A stretch of DNA of 64,000 nt from Gaeumannomyces sp. JS-464 (GCA_002197995.1 NGZR01000005.1:496001-560000); one strand, 5' to 3'; shown: positions 41,304 through 52,475, counted from the first letter of the stretch. Translations and numbers: made by a program. The notes: generated by a model not told the origin, from the letters alone.

Positions 41304-44106
41304 TCAAATAGCTCGTTATGCAGGCGAACTGTAGCATTTCTAGGTTTCGCGTGGCCGATATGAGGCTCTAGTTATTCAAACCGGGCGATCAGCAATGATC
41401 ACCAACACGCCCGTGTTTATTTGTCCTGCGGCACTTGCAACCGCTCCCGGCAGCCCGGGCGGGCCGCCACTTGTCGTGACGCCGAGTCTTGCCCATGTTC
41501 CGAGTTGATTGTGTGCCGGCTCACGCCATGTTCGCACACCGAACGCCTCGGGACATTGTGATATGTCATGTCGATGGCGAGGCCGATCGTGGGCGGGGGC
41601 TTCGTCAAACAGGCTGTTAAACAGGCGTGAATTAGAATTCATATACATGGCCGTGTAGATACGAATGTCAGGTGCATGGCGTGCGCTTCTTTCCCAGTGC
41701 TCCCGGTGTGGTGATCAGGCTGTGGTTCTCTGTAGCCTACCAGTACCGTAATGGAACAAACTACCATGAAACAGCATGTTTACAAGGCTTGCGAAGCACG
41801 TGCCGTTTTCCGTGTATCTCTATGCATCTTGCTTGTTGGTTGAGACGTGGACTACGTGGGGGTAAAGTGGTAAAAGATAGAAGATCCGCAAATTAATATC
41901 TTACAGTTTCGACGCCAAAATTCAAACCACCCTCTTCAGGCTGGGCCCATAGTTGGTTTGCCTGTTCCTTCTCATCTCATCACCAAAATGTGCAACGAGT
42001 CTAGAAAGTTCCGCGCGTCGCCCCAGTCATATCTATTTGGCGCCGACTACTCACTGCGCGGCCAAAGCCGGCACGTGTATCTGCGCGCCTATCGGCTGTT
42101 CGGGCCGCCTCACCAGAAGGTCTCAGCATGCCAGGTTGCCCACCTCTCTTTACCGCCACATAGTATTCCGTGCCAAGCCGACAAACCTTGCACCCCTGGA
42201 CCCTTGGACTGGTCTCAGGCTGCACAGAGAACAAAACACTGCCCGTGCAAAGCTTAACGGGAAGTCTGTCATCAAGCTCGTCGTCTTGGCGCCGGCGCTT
42301 TCGTCACGCCTCGTCGACATGCGGGAATCTCGACACCACCTTGAAGCGATTCCCGCTGCCAAAAAATGGAAGGCCACGGAGCGCTTATATAGCTCCAAGC
42401 AAACTCCAATGGGGGTTCCCTGCCGGTGAGCGTGGCCCCGACTCGGGGCTTGGTATGATCCTCCGTTGAGACTCACCGGTGGCGTTTGGTCCTGACTCTT
42501 GGTCTGATATAAAGAGCCAGCGCCCCGAGTCGTAGAGCCGGCCCTCAGAAGGGCTCTCGCCGCCGACAGAGGACACTGATGATCAGAGACACGGTGAGCC
42601 TGGTGACAGCGGGCGGGGCGCATCGAGGCCCGTGGACTGACGCCACCTTTTTCTACGGTGAGCTGGCGTCTGGTGACAGCTGCATGGCCGAAAGCAAACA
42701 CCGAAACACAGCGGGATGTGGATTTGTTAATTATTAATACCTAGGTCAGCCAGCGAGCCCCTTGCCCGAGATATTCGCCTAGATGGGTCAGGGGGGGCGA
42801 CGGCAAAACACAGTCGAGAAAAAAATGGGAGGGACGTTTGCTGCCAATCTAGATAAGGTGTGCTGCTGCACGCCCTACGCCCTATATACCCCACCTGCTA
42901 TGGAATGTGGCTTGGAAAGTTCACTGCTGTTCTGCTTTGGTAAAAATATCGCGAGACTTCTGGATGGGAAACTGCTTGAAACTCTTGCTTGCCCCATAGC
43001 CTCGCCGCAAAGCCGTCGAGAGCGCGAGCAGGTCCCCGGTGAGTCAGCACCAGTAGTCGACGGTCGTCGAGCAACCTTCGTTTCCTCCGCTTCGCCAGCT
43101 AGCAAAGCCGGGACATCGGCCTCGCCACGACTGCGTACGACGTGTCTGGTGTAGAGCAGTCCAGTTGGCCGTCGCGGATCGGCTCGTGCAGCCTCTACTA
43201 CGTGGATTCGCTCTCTGGCCTGGAAGGGGTCCGCAGAGCAGGAGCACCCTGTCCAGGAGCGACGAGGGCCGGCCCGTCCTGCGTCGAGGCTCAATATCTC
43301 CGCCGCCCGGTTTGCCAGGCGGAAGGACCCTTGCAAACGGTCCGATGTGGCAGCCCGACCTCGGCAATTTCAGGCCGGCGATCCGGGAGCACCCCTGCCG
43401 GCACCCCGCAAGATGTGCGGTTTCCCGTTGAAAATCCCAACTCAAACCGACGCCGGCCAATAAAGGCCTCCTCAAGTATATGGGGTGCAAATCTTCAGAT
43501 CCGTTGCCCGCCTGAGTTACGATCGATGCTGGCGAAACCGAGTCTGCGCCACTCTAATTGACGCCGGGCATCCGATGGCCGCGCTGCTCCCGATGCTTGG
43601 CGCCGGCTTGGAGTGAATGGCTCCCCCCTGGCTTCCCTCTCCGTCTGCCATTCCTTTCCACGCCTCCACTTTGCCACCAAAGTCCAAACGGCGCACCCCT
43701 GGGAGGGAAACAGCAACGGCAGCGGCTTGTAAAAGAGCCTCGTTGGCTGTCCGGCCGACACCACATGTGCGTCAGCAACTTATTAGAATTCCAGGGGTAC
43801 CTTCCCCTTGGTGCGAGGCAAGACAAATCTTACGACGGTTTCCAAGACCCAAGACCATCGGCCTGGCGCAATGCCCATAGAAGCCATGGCCGGCCATGGC
43901 TCCCCCGTTCGAGAGCCGCGTCTCCCGGTCGGGGAAGAGGGAGCAGGCGTGGCAATGCATGCCCAGCAGAAAGCATGCGCCAAACCCAGAGCACCGGTAT
44001 ATAGAGAATAGGGCTCGCTTGGGCGCTTAGCTCGCTCACACTGGTCGACATCCCATCGTCTCGACGTTCTCTACGCTCTCCTCTTCTTGAACGTGGCGTC
44101 AACACG
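41304..44106. other. 2.8-kb stretch without a recognised gene
   Basis: Many short frames are open on both strands because the DNA is G+C-rich, but none carries a recognisable domain. An 11-bp inverted repeat (CGACTCGGGGC near 42,436; GCCCCGAGTCG near 42,523) could form a stem with a loop of about 75 bp. A frame at about 43,100-43,230 reading 'DIGLATTAYDVSGVEQSSWP' looks protein-like but is isolated. Confidence 0.45.
43998..44005 (+). promoter_or_regulatory. Possible TATA box of the MFS gene
   Basis: TATATAGA lies about 105 bp upstream of the ATG at 44,107 in an otherwise G+C-rich stretch, a plausible position for a fungal TATA element. Confidence 0.35.
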
Positions 44107-47100
44107 ATGGATCCTTCAGCAGCAGCCCGAGCATCGCCCCGCGCCTACGACGGCGCCGCCCAGATGGACACCGCAGCCGCCGCCCCGTTGCGGTCTGCCG
44201 GCTACCAGCCACCGCAGCAGCGAGGCTATCCGGAGGACAGAGGGGCGGCAGCCGCAACGCTCCCGCCACTCTCCAGGGCGGCGGTAGCGCCGGCGGCAAT
44301 GGCCACCGCCCAAGGCGGCTCGCCAACGCGGGACTGGCTAGGGCCCTCAATGCAGCAGCCCCTTTCATCCCACGCCGTCAGCCAGTCTCCCTTCTTTGCC
44401 AGCCACGCCCGGTCCGGTAGCAGCGTCAGCCAGCACGACCTGGCCTTCCGTGACCCGTCTAGACACCCGCAGCCCGAGCCCGCCCCGTACCCGGTCGAGG
44501 TGTCTTCGCCCGAGAGAGTGAGCCCTGGGGTTTCGAGGTGGCACCGCCGACGTCGAGGAGCCGGAGCCAGTCAGGGACCATGGTGCAGCCTCGCATGCCG
44601 TCCCGGCCGCCCTCGGCCTACGGCCACAGGCGCACGCCGTCCCGACCTAACCACATGCCGAGACCGTCCGAAGATTACGCGGTGCCGGCTCTCCCGGGGT
44701 CGATCCCGCTGGCCTACTACCCGCAGCCGCAGCCGGCGTACCCTCTCGCCGCGGACCCGAGGGCCACAGTCACCGTGGACCAGGCCCGGGCCCTGATTGA
44801 GGCCCTGCGGCTGAACCAGGCCGACATGCCCGCCCCGCCTCCCGATTTCAGGCGGGCGCCCGAGCCCCTCAGGCCGAGCCTCAGCAAATCGAAATCGCCG
44901 CCCTCGTCGACGCCATCCGCTCCAGCCCACAGCAGCTCTCGGCTGTCCCGAGCCAGATCCCGCTGCAGATGGGGCAGCAGGACCACCGATCCAGCGTGAT
45001 CGAGCGACGTGCCGGCCCGCCCCTCAACATCGCCTCGACCAGGGCCGAGCAGATGCTGTCCGCAACAGCCCTCAACAGCGCGTCCCTCGGCTCCCGGATG
45101 GAGTGGTCACAGGTTCCGCCGACCACGGACTCGTCGTTGGATGCCAAGTGGGAGAAGACCAGCCACATCGAGCGTCAGGGGCCGCCCATGCGAGGAGGTG
45201 GCGGAGGCGGCGGAGGCGGGGGTGGAGGTGGCCCACAGGGTTGGTCAGGAAGTCAAGGAGACGGCTTCTCGTCTAAAGAGATGGAGTACAAGAACCTGGT
45301 AGGCTTTTTCTACCGTCATTTGTCTGCGGTCCATCTAAAATTTTGCTGACACGAGTGACATCACTCCTTCTCAGGTCGACTGGGATGGCCCTGACGACCC
45401 GGAGAACCCGGCAAATTGGCCGATGCGCAAGAAGTACGCCACCTCGCTCATCCTGTCGCTCTTCAGCTTCATCGCGCCCTTCTCGGCAACCATGGTCGGC
45501 CCGGCCATGGACGTGATCGGGGCCGAGCTGGACATCGCGCCGGGAACGCCCCAGCAGCTCATACAGGGCCTGAACGTGCTCGCCGCCGGCGTCGGCCCCT
45601 TCATCGTGGCCCCGCTCATCGAGGCCTACGGCCGCGCCCCTGTTGTCCGCTATGCGCACCTCTGGCACCTGATCTGGAACACGGCCTGCGGCTTCGCTAC
45701 CAATGGACCCCAGCTGCTTGCGTTTCGCTTTATCGGCGGCCTCGGTGCCAGTGCCCCCCAGGTGGTAAGTTGCTATCCCACCAGACGTGCGTCGTCTCCT
45801 CGTTGATGGCACCGAGCCAGTGCTGACATCTGTTTTCCGTCTGTTCCAGCTGGCCCCCGGCCTGACTGCAGACATCTACCCGGCCCCAATGGGCGGGAGG
45901 GGCGACGCGGTCCACGCCTACCTCCCCTTTTTCGGCAGCGCCCTGGCTCCCATCTTCGGCGCCTTCGTGACGCAGGACAGCAACTGGCGCTGGATCTTCT
46001 GGGGCACTTCAATTTTCAGCACCATCGCCGTGGCGCTCGCCTTCTTCTGCCTCGACGAGTCGAACCACAGAGTGCTGCTCGAGCGTAAAGCTAAGCGCCT
46101 CCGGCAGGAGACGGGCAACCAAAAGCTGCACACGCCGTTCCACACGCCAGGCCAGACCGAGAGCGAGTGGATGCTGAAGAAGATCTGCCTGCCGTTTATC
46201 ATGCTGGTGTGCCACCCCGTAGTTCAGGTTCCGTTCAGCTATAGGGCCTATCTGTTTGGTATCATGTACCTCATGTAAGTGTATATCCTGTTCCTGGGCG
46301 GGTCTGGGTTTGGGGGTGGTGGTGCTGACATGGCTGCCGTAGCCTTTCCAACTTTGAGAAGAGTTTCGTCGAGATTTACAAGATGGACAAGGCCAGCGCG
46401 AGCTTAAACTACATGGCTATTGGCATCGGCTTTGTGCTGGGGCTGCACATCAGTCGTTATGCTATCGACGGAGTAAGCCTTATTAGCAAACTATTCCTCG
46501 CCGCAACGGATGTGCCGTACTAACCCTGCTTGTGCCTAGTTCTCGGCCTACTTCCGCAAAAAGCACCAGACCAACGGCCACATGCCCGAGTGGCGCCTCC
46601 CCGTCAACAGCGGGGCGGCCATCTTCATCCCGCCGGCCCTGATCCTATACGGGTGGTCGCTGCAGAACCAGTACCACTACGCGATCCCGGACCTGGCGGC
46701 CTTCCTGCTGGCGATCGGGCTCATCCTGGGCTTCTTCAGCCTGCAGCCGTACGTGACCGAGTCGTACGGGCTCGAGTACGCGGCCAGCGCGCACGCCGTC
46801 GGCGCCTTCCTGCAGCACATCTCCGAGTTCGCCTTCCCGCTCTTCGGCCCGCCCATCTACGACGACCTCGGCCTCGGCTGGGGCAACACGCTGCTCGCCA
46901 TCCTGACCCTCGCCATCTGCATCCTGATGCCCCTGCTGCTGTGGCACTTCGGCCCGACTCTGAGGGCCGTCAGCACGCGCGTCTGCCCGTTGATCCATCG
47001 GGCAGGCGCTAGGGGTTGGTCGGGTTGGTTGAGAGAGGGGGGCAGGAAACCGTGCCCTCTCGGCCGGGCTGGGGAGAGTGTCTGGGCAGACTGGTGCTGC

Positions 47101-47208
47101 TTCGATGTAACCCAATCAAGAAAGTCAACGAAAGTGATGGGGAAAATGTCTGGGTTGGTGCTTGTTCTGGGTTGGCTTCGTCTTTCTCTTTCTTTTCTTT
47201 CCTGTTAA
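44107..47208 (+). CDS. MFS multidrug-transporter-type protein, five exons, long disordered N-terminus
   Basis: Exons after the N-terminal part are up to 45,298, 45,375-45,764, 45,850-46,274, 46,343-46,472 and 46,540 onward. All introns are GT..AG, and the last contains a perfect TACTAAC branch site. The transporter part begins 'DWDGPDDPENPANWPMRKKYA', typical of the DHA1 drug:proton antiporter family. It has about 12 membrane segments, a degenerate motif A ('APLIEAYGRAPVVRY') and 'RWIFWGTSIFSTIAVALAFF'. Cytosolic 'LLERKAKRLRQETGN' is characteristic. Before it lies ~390 residues of Pro/Ala/Ser/Gln-rich sequence from ATG 44,107, needing frame changes near 44,530 and 44,850 and ending in a polyglycine run (45,196-45,232). 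The C-terminal tail after '..HFGPTLRAVS' is abnormally long and may reflect a lost stop. Confidence 0.78.
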
Positions 47209-47659
47209 CATAGACACCAGGTAGCAAGGCGTATGTGATGCATCAAAGCATGGCTCTCTTTGGCAATCGTCCATCGTGGTTCGCTGGTTCTTCCAGAATG
47301 TTTCGCGCAGTGGAAACCGTGCAGGGGGCCAGCAGCCGGGTGTCACAGCGTGGCAGCCCAAGCGCTTATGTCAGCAGAAGTACAGGGGAAAGACTCTGCA
47401 GGGGTTCGATGTTGATCCAGACGAGACTTTTTGTGTCGCCCCAGTTCGACCTGCTTCGACCCTGTCTGGACTTCCCCCACGACGAAGGACGAGTCTGGCG
47501 GTTCTGCCCTCAACGACCACCAGTCCTGCCTGGCCCCTCCAGGAGGGCTGCGTGTGCCTGATAAGCCGCCCGCCCCTCGAGCCCCTTCTGATGAATCCCC
47601 TCCTCCGGACCCGACCCAGCCAAAAACCCATCACCAGCACGCTCCTAAAACGCGCAACA
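47209..47659. other. Intergenic region upstream of the rhodanese gene
   Basis: About 450 bp between the MFS and rhodanese genes; open frames without recognised similarity, presumably the rhodanese promoter and leader. Confidence 0.5.
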
Positions 47660-48226
47660 ATGGCTACCATCGCGACCCTAGAGCGCATCTCGGCAGCAAA
47701 GCTGCGTGACCTGATGCTGGCCCCTAAGACGGACAGCACCAAGGTTGCCGTCATCGACGTCCGCGATGGCGGTGCGTAGCCCTTCAGCCCTGCTTGTTGT
47801 TGTTTACGCTCGATTTTGTTTACCCCGTCGCTGACGTCGTTGCCCGACCCCTCCCTTCAGACTACATCGGCGGCCACATCAAGGGCGCCCTCAACTACCC
47901 CTCCGCACGCTCGACGCGACGATGCCCTCGCTCGTGCGGCAGCTGCAAGACAAGGCGACCGTCGTCTTCCACTGCGCGCTCTCGCAGCAGCGCGGCCCCG
48001 GCGCCGCCCTCAGCTACATACGCGAGCGTGAGCGCCTCCTGGCCAAGAGCAAGGAGCCGGCCGCCGCCGCCGACCCCACAAGAAGGCAGAGGCCACCCCG
48101 GCGGTCCAGCAGAACGTCTACGTCCTCGACCGCGGCTTCGTCGGCTGGCAGGAGGCCTATGGCGAGGACGAGGCCCTCACTGAGGGCTACAGAAAGGAGT
48201 TGTGGAAGGACGGCTACTGGGGCTGA
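47660..48226 (+). CDS. Rhodanese/Cdc25-type domain protein with two frameshifts
   Basis: Exon 1 (47,660-47,771) encodes MATIATLERISAAKLRDLML and ends '..VAVIDVRDG'. An intron 47,772-47,860 (GTGCGT..TTCAG) joins it to 'DYIGGHIKGALNYPS', the classic rhodanese 'DVRD..GGHI.GA.N' pattern. After a one-base loss near 47,915 come 'MPSLVRQLQDKATVVFHCAL' and the active loop C-A-L-S-Q-Q-R, a C-x5-R phosphatase/arsenate-reductase loop. Another one-base loss near 48,085 precedes the end 'VYVLDRGFVGWQEAYGED'..'WKDGYWG' and TGA at 48,224. Relatives are Cdc25-like phosphatases and arsenate reductases of fungi (Acr2/Ych1 type). Both shifts are single deletions in C-rich DNA, so an assembly error is a real possibility. 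Confidence 0.75.
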
Positions 48227-48878
48227 GCCTGTCGCCGGCTCGTGTGCTTGTCCCCTTTCTACAGTTCGGAGACTGCCGCCACATTTCCACACTCCATTTT
48301 TTTTTTTTGTGTTTGGCGGGCCCGCTGTTTCCCTCTGGCTAGATCCTTTTGCGCCCCTTGGAAGTGTCAAAGTCTATCATACTCAACAGAACACTCGAGA
48401 CCGCCACGTTCTCGTCATGGAATTGTTCTGAGTTTTGGAAGACGGAGGCGTCGTTGCGGTTCCAGGCTCTGCAAAGTCTACCAAACTCTCCCATATACCC
48501 TCCCTGGTTTTATTGTCCTGTCCCCGATCATATTGGAAGTCAAGCTAAGACTCCTGTGGAAAAACACACATGCTGTTCTTTTCTCCGGTGGATGGCGGGC
48601 GGCTGTAAAGGGCGCCTTCGTAGCCCCTTTCCTGGGCAGATCAGTATCAGTATCGTTTCCCACTGCTGTACACATAGCATAGCATTCGTCATCTTTCATT
48701 TCCTAGAAGCAGCATTGTTGTCTTCGCCTCGGCAGACGCGAGACCACTCTGTGGGACTCGGTGACTACTTGACTGTGTGGCTTGGCCCTTGTTACATCGG
48801 CTACCCGTCTGTTGCCCTCGTTGACCCTTACGTCGTCCACGCCATCAACCGACCAGCCGCCGCCGCAGAGCGCCCTTC
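48227..48878. other. Intergenic, no gene seen
   Basis: 650 bp with a T run near 48,300 and no recognisable coding sequence. Confidence 0.5.
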
Positions 48879-49693
48879 ATGGCCCCCATAGTCGCCCCCT
48901 GGCCGAGGCGTCCTCCCTCTGCGCGGGGACGGGTTACGTTTCCGCAGGCTACCCGATACTGGTGCCCAAGCGGAACGGCGGCCACTTCACCTTTTGCACG
49001 CACGACAAGGCCCTCTTCGCCGACTTCCTCGCCAACGGCTTCTGCAACATGGAGCAGCACTCGCCCCGCAGCCTCTTCTCCAGCCCCATCGTCTACGACT
49101 GCCCCAACCTGGCCGCGGCCGAGCCGCGCTGGACCGTCGCCGATGTCGGCGGCGTGCTCCTCGAGTTCGTCCTCCCCGTCGCCGTCGCCGCCGGCTTCGT
49201 CCTCGGCTGCGCCTGCGCCCTGCGCCACTCCCGCCTCGACCCCACGCGCCGCGTGCCGCTCTACCCACGGGGCGCCGCGCGCCGCGCCGTGCTTGTCCTA
49301 GCCTGCGGCCTCCTGGTGGGCCTGACGGTCCTGCCCTGGCTGGCCTGGATAGCGGGCGTGCTGCTGTACGGCGCCGTCGCGTTTGTCGCCTGGCCCTTCT
49401 TCGGCGCCGCCATGTTCCACACACTCCCCGGACACCCGCTGCAGTTCTGGGCGCCGTTCCTGCCGCTCGCCTGGCGCGTCAGGGAGCTGCTGGGGGGCGT
49501 CGGCGACGTGCGCCGTGTGGCCCGCGCCCGACGGCCCAAGTACATGGCGGACGTGGGGTTCGGACCGCGCGTCCCCCTCGTCGGCCCGTCGGAGCCGCGG
49601 CCGGCATACATCTACACGCGGGGGAGCAGGCGCGAAAGGCGTTTCCGCATGAAGCATTGCGTCAGGGTACGAGATATGAGGGAATCTAGATGA
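48879..49693 (+). CDS. Hypothetical polytopic membrane protein
   Basis: ATG at 48,879 gives MAPIVAP, then a run of five C (48,895-48,899) where one more base would join the long open frame 'LAEASSLCAGTGYVSAG..', which continues to the stop at 49,691. The product would be about 270 residues. It has a cysteine-containing outer segment (CAG, FTFC, GFCNMEQ, YDCP), a first membrane helix 'LLEFVLPVAVAAGFVLGCA', a positively charged loop, a long hydrophobic region with two or three further helices, and a basic cytosolic tail with 'RPKYMADVGFGPRVPL'. No family is recognised. Alternatively the frame starts from a non-ATG or undetected upstream exon. Confidence 0.5.
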
Positions 49694-50154
49694 AATATGG
49701 TTTTTGGCACATGTGTTTTGGAGAAGAAGCGACCGCCATGAAGCATCTATATAAGACGACGACCAGTGAAATTTAAATCAATGTTTCCTTCCCTCCGTCA
49801 CGTTTGCATCCCGCCTAGACCGTCCGAACACAGGGCCGCGACCACGGCTAGCATCTCCACAACTCAGGGGCGTCCAACGACTGTCATACAAACCCCTGGC
49901 AAGGCCCATCCAAGTCTTTCGCTCCCAACTAACACTCATGTCTCGATCGCCTATCATGAGGGCCCTTCGACACTTTGGGCATTATATCCACGTCGCACGG
50001 AAGACAAACCTGTGCCCGCTTCTTGCAAACGAATGACCCCGCCCCTCCCAGCACTGGGCGGCGTCCTCGTCATGTTACATCACACACCCCACTCCACCAT
50101 GATTCGCCATCATAAGGGCGCGGAGCACACGAATTCACAACACCAATAACAACT
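49694..50154. other. Region upstream of tRNA-Leu
   Basis: No gene recognised. TATATAAG at 49,748-49,755 resembles a TATA box but has no obvious gene at a matching distance. Confidence 0.45.
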
Positions 50155-50258
50155 GGTCAGATGGCCGAGCGGTCTAAGGCGCTAGCTTCAGGAGGGTCCT
50201 CGGGTCCTGGTGATTGCTAGTCATGAAAATGGCGTGGGTTCGAATCCCACTCTGATCA
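50155..50258 (+). tRNA. tRNA-Leu(CAG) with a 22-nt intron
   Basis: A full cloverleaf can be drawn. The acceptor stem pairs GGTCAGA (50,155-50,161) with TCTGATC (50,251-50,257) with one G-T pair. The D stem is GCC/GGC, the anticodon stem CTAGC (50,182-50,186) with GCTAG (50,216-50,220), and the T arm GTGGG-TTCGAAT-CCCAC. Anticodon CAG is at 50,189-50,191. The long variable arm is that of a class II tRNA. The intron occupies about 50,193-50,214, directly after position 37, the site used by eukaryotic tRNA splicing endonuclease. The 3' CCA is not encoded, as in eukaryotes. An A-box-like GGCCGAGCGGT and the B-box GGTTCGAATCC are intact. Confidence 0.95.
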
Positions 50259-50512
50259 AACACCAGATATCCCCAACATCTGGGGTATCATTATTTTGTT
50301 CAATCTCTTTTGCTTCTTTCTTTTCTTTGGTGCTCTTGTACTTTTTTTCTCCCCAATCTTTCTCTGTAACTTTTCGTTGTGTCATTGGCTGCATTCGAGA
50401 CAAACCACACGATTAGCACTTTCACCTCCTGATATTTCTGCTATATCTAAATGCCCATTTCCTGCTGGCAAGCCGATCAACATACACGTTCCGCTCCTCG
50501 CCTTCCCTGTTT

Positions 50513-51376
50513 CTAGTTGCGCCTTCCACCCGCATCCTCTACACGACCCCATCCTGTGAACCGGTGCCGGAATCGCTCCGTGTTAAGCGCCCATTCCTGC
50601 ATCCCATGCTTCAATGCCCGCCAAGTCAGATTCGGATTCCACTCCCAACGATCCCTCTCGCTGCCTGCCTCCAAGACCACCGGATCGTCAAGCGGCCGCG
50701 GCTCCAGCTCCCCGCGCAGTCCCGCCGGGCCTGCGGCAGGCCTGGTCATGCTCATGTGGTGCCCCGGCCAGTTTGGCTGGCGCTCGACCGGGCGGCGCCT
50801 GAGGCAGCCGAACAAGCACAGTATCTGGGCGCAGTGGCCGCTGCAGATCATGTAGCCGATAAATATCGTGAGGGTTAGGACTATCATGACGATGCTGAGG
50901 ATGTAGTGGGCGGCTGTGTATTTGGAGATGGCCCCGCCGGACAGCTCCATGCACTCGACGCTCGGAAAGCGCGCGCGGAACTCGGCCGGCAGTTTGCAGT
51001 AGTTCCGGCCGTTCTCGAGGCTCTCGAGGTAGATTGTGCGGTTGCTCGTGTAGTAGGTCCAGCTGTGCCAGAACCCGGGGATTTCGATCGGGTACACGGG
51101 CACGTGTAGTCGCTGGGCGAGTCCATCATCAGCATCGTTGGATCCGAGGCATGGGGTTGGCTCTCTTGCATGTCCCCGGGGCTTACCGCCATCTTGTCGT
51201 ATACTTGCGCGCCGTATTTTGTCGTAAAGGCAGAGGTGGCAGTCACGCGATATGCAGATTTCCCTCTGCGCGAAAAACAGTGGGCTGGCAGTTTTGGGGG
51301 AGACGACGCCTCGCCATCTCCGCAACCGTCTCGAGCTGGAATTATAGCCTTTTGGGCGATACATTGCCGTCACCAT
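50513..51376 (-). CDS. Hypothetical single-span membrane protein
   Basis: An open minus-strand frame of 287 residues from ATG at 51,376. It has a middle outer segment ('PIEIPGFWHSWTYYTSNRTIY', NRT a possible glycosylation site, then 'NGRNYCKLPAEFRARFPSVEC'). One strong membrane helix follows, 'YILSIVMIVLTLTIFIGYMI', then a Cys-rich juxtamembrane patch (CSGHCAQILCLFGCLRRR) that could be acylated, and a Pro/Glu/Arg-rich cytosolic tail ending '..GRRN'. A GTAAGC..CCCAG segment at about 51,184-51,116 may be an in-frame or phase-changing intron, so the N-terminal 65 residues are uncertain. No family is recognised. Confidence 0.5.
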   Translation of the reverse strand: MVTAMYRPKGYNSSSRRLRRWRGVVSPKTASPLFFAQREICISRDCHLCLYDKIRRASIRQDGGKPRGHAREPTPCLGSNDADDGLAQRLHVPVYPIEIPGFWHSWTYYTSNRTIYLESLENGRNYCKLPAEFRARFPSVECMELSGGAISKYTAAHYILSIVMIVLTLTIFIGYMICSGHCAQILCLFGCLRRRPVERQPNWPGHHMSMTRPAAGPAGLRGELEPRPLDDPVVLEAGSERDRWEWNPNLTWRALKHGMQEWALNTERFRHRFTGWGRVEDAGGRRN

Positions 51377-51764
51377 TGTATTTAAACTCTGGACATTTTG
51401 CGGTTGGCAAATTCCGGGCGACTTTGACAGCCGTGGAATCGCTGGGTGGCGCGGAGATTACTTTGGTCCCCGTCTTGATGAGGCAATTAATTGCATCTCG
51501 CGGCTTGCCAGCCACAAACGCATAAGTCCCCTTCAACCACCAGATCTGCGTTTGGACTTACCCCCGGATCGCTTCTTGCCAGGATGGGGGAACCGGAGAA
51601 AATAACGGTCTCTGTGCATTCCTCAAGACTGCCCCCTTGCTTCTGGTGCGTCTCTCGCCCGTCTTTCGTTCTCGGTTCTCCTTTACGGTAGCGACCGTGG
51701 TAGCAGATCAGACGCCCCCCACGAGCTTCGAGAACAAAAGCCGCACCATCATCACTCTGCAAAA

Positions 51765-52268
51765 ATGCAGACGATGATCACCACCACGATATGGCCTATC
51801 ACATCTCCCATGCACTACGGGGCCCTGCTCCACCGCCTCGACTTCCAGGCCCTCCTCGTGGTCCTCTACCTCAGCATCGGCTCCGTCGTGGCCACAGTTC
51901 TCCTCTGCTACGTGCCCCCGGCGCCTCGCCCGGCCCGGCCCCAGAACCGGTGCTGCGCCCCCTGCGGCGTCCGGGCGCTCTACGCCGCGGTGTGGCTCAT
52001 CTTATGGCCCGTGGCGGTGCCGTCGGTGGCCATCTACCAAAGGGTCAAGGAGCGCCGCACGCGACGGGCCGCCCAGCTTCCGCGATACGAGGCCGACCCG
52101 GCTCTCGACCCGGCCATGGCGCCCCCGAGACCGCGCTCGGCACGCGTCAGGGCCCGATCGGCCCTTCGCTCAGGCGGCTCCTCTAGATCCTTCACCTTCT
52201 CGGCTCGCGTTAATCGCGTCACTTGGGAGGACATCCCTCTGAACGACATTACCCGCGGCGGCCGTTGA
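51765..52268 (+). CDS. Hypothetical two-span membrane protein
   Basis: A 167-residue frame from ATG at 51,765. Two membrane helices are clear: 'ALLVVLYLSIGSVVATVLLC' (residues ~31-50) and 'LYAAVWLILWPVAVPSVAIY' (~71-91). They are joined by a short Pro/Cys-rich loop (RPQNRCCAPCGV). A basic tail follows (KERRTRRAAQLPRYEADPA) ending 'VTWEDIPLNDITRGGR'. It diverges from the single-span membrane gene on the other strand, about 390 bp away. No family is recognised. Codon use and G+C match the two other membrane genes nearby. Confidence 0.5.
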   Translation: MQTMITTTIWPITSPMHYGALLHRLDFQALLVVLYLSIGSVVATVLLCYVPPAPRPARPQNRCCAPCGVRALYAAVWLILWPVAVPSVAIYQRVKERRTRRAAQLPRYEADPALDPAMAPPRPRSARVRARSALRSGGSSRSFTFSARVNRVTWEDIPLNDITRGGR

Positions 52269-52336
52269 CCCCTCCACCTTGTTACAGGGAGACGGACCCT
52301 CGGAGGGACAACATCTAGGATACAGACTTTTTCTTT

Positions 52337-52471
52337 TTCTTCTTCTTCTTCTTCTTCTTCTTCTTCTTCTTCTTCTTCTTCTTCTTCTTCTTCTCTTCTT
52401 CTTCTTCTTCTTCTTCTTCTTCTTCTTCTTCTTCTTCTTCTTCTTCTTCTTCTTCTTCTTCTTCTTCTTCT
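52337..52471. repeat. (CTT)n microsatellite, about 45 units
   Basis: About 135 bp of CTT/TTC repeat with one interruption (TTCTCTTC) near 52,393, located just after the two-span membrane gene. It would read as poly-Lys, poly-Arg or poly-Glu on the minus strand but has no credible gene around it. Confidence 0.95.
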
Positions 52472-52475
52472 CTTT

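Noticed and set aside
49748..49755. TATATAAG as a promoter
   Set aside because: No credible gene starts at a suitable distance; the frame beginning at 49,766 has random composition.
49766..50149. 127-residue frame before the tRNA
   Set aside because: No domain or conserved pattern; ends just before the tRNA and is probably chance.
51487..51762. 91-residue minus-strand frame next to the divergent promoter
   Set aside because: Could be a first exon of the minus-strand membrane gene, but no splice path to it was found and composition is unremarkable.
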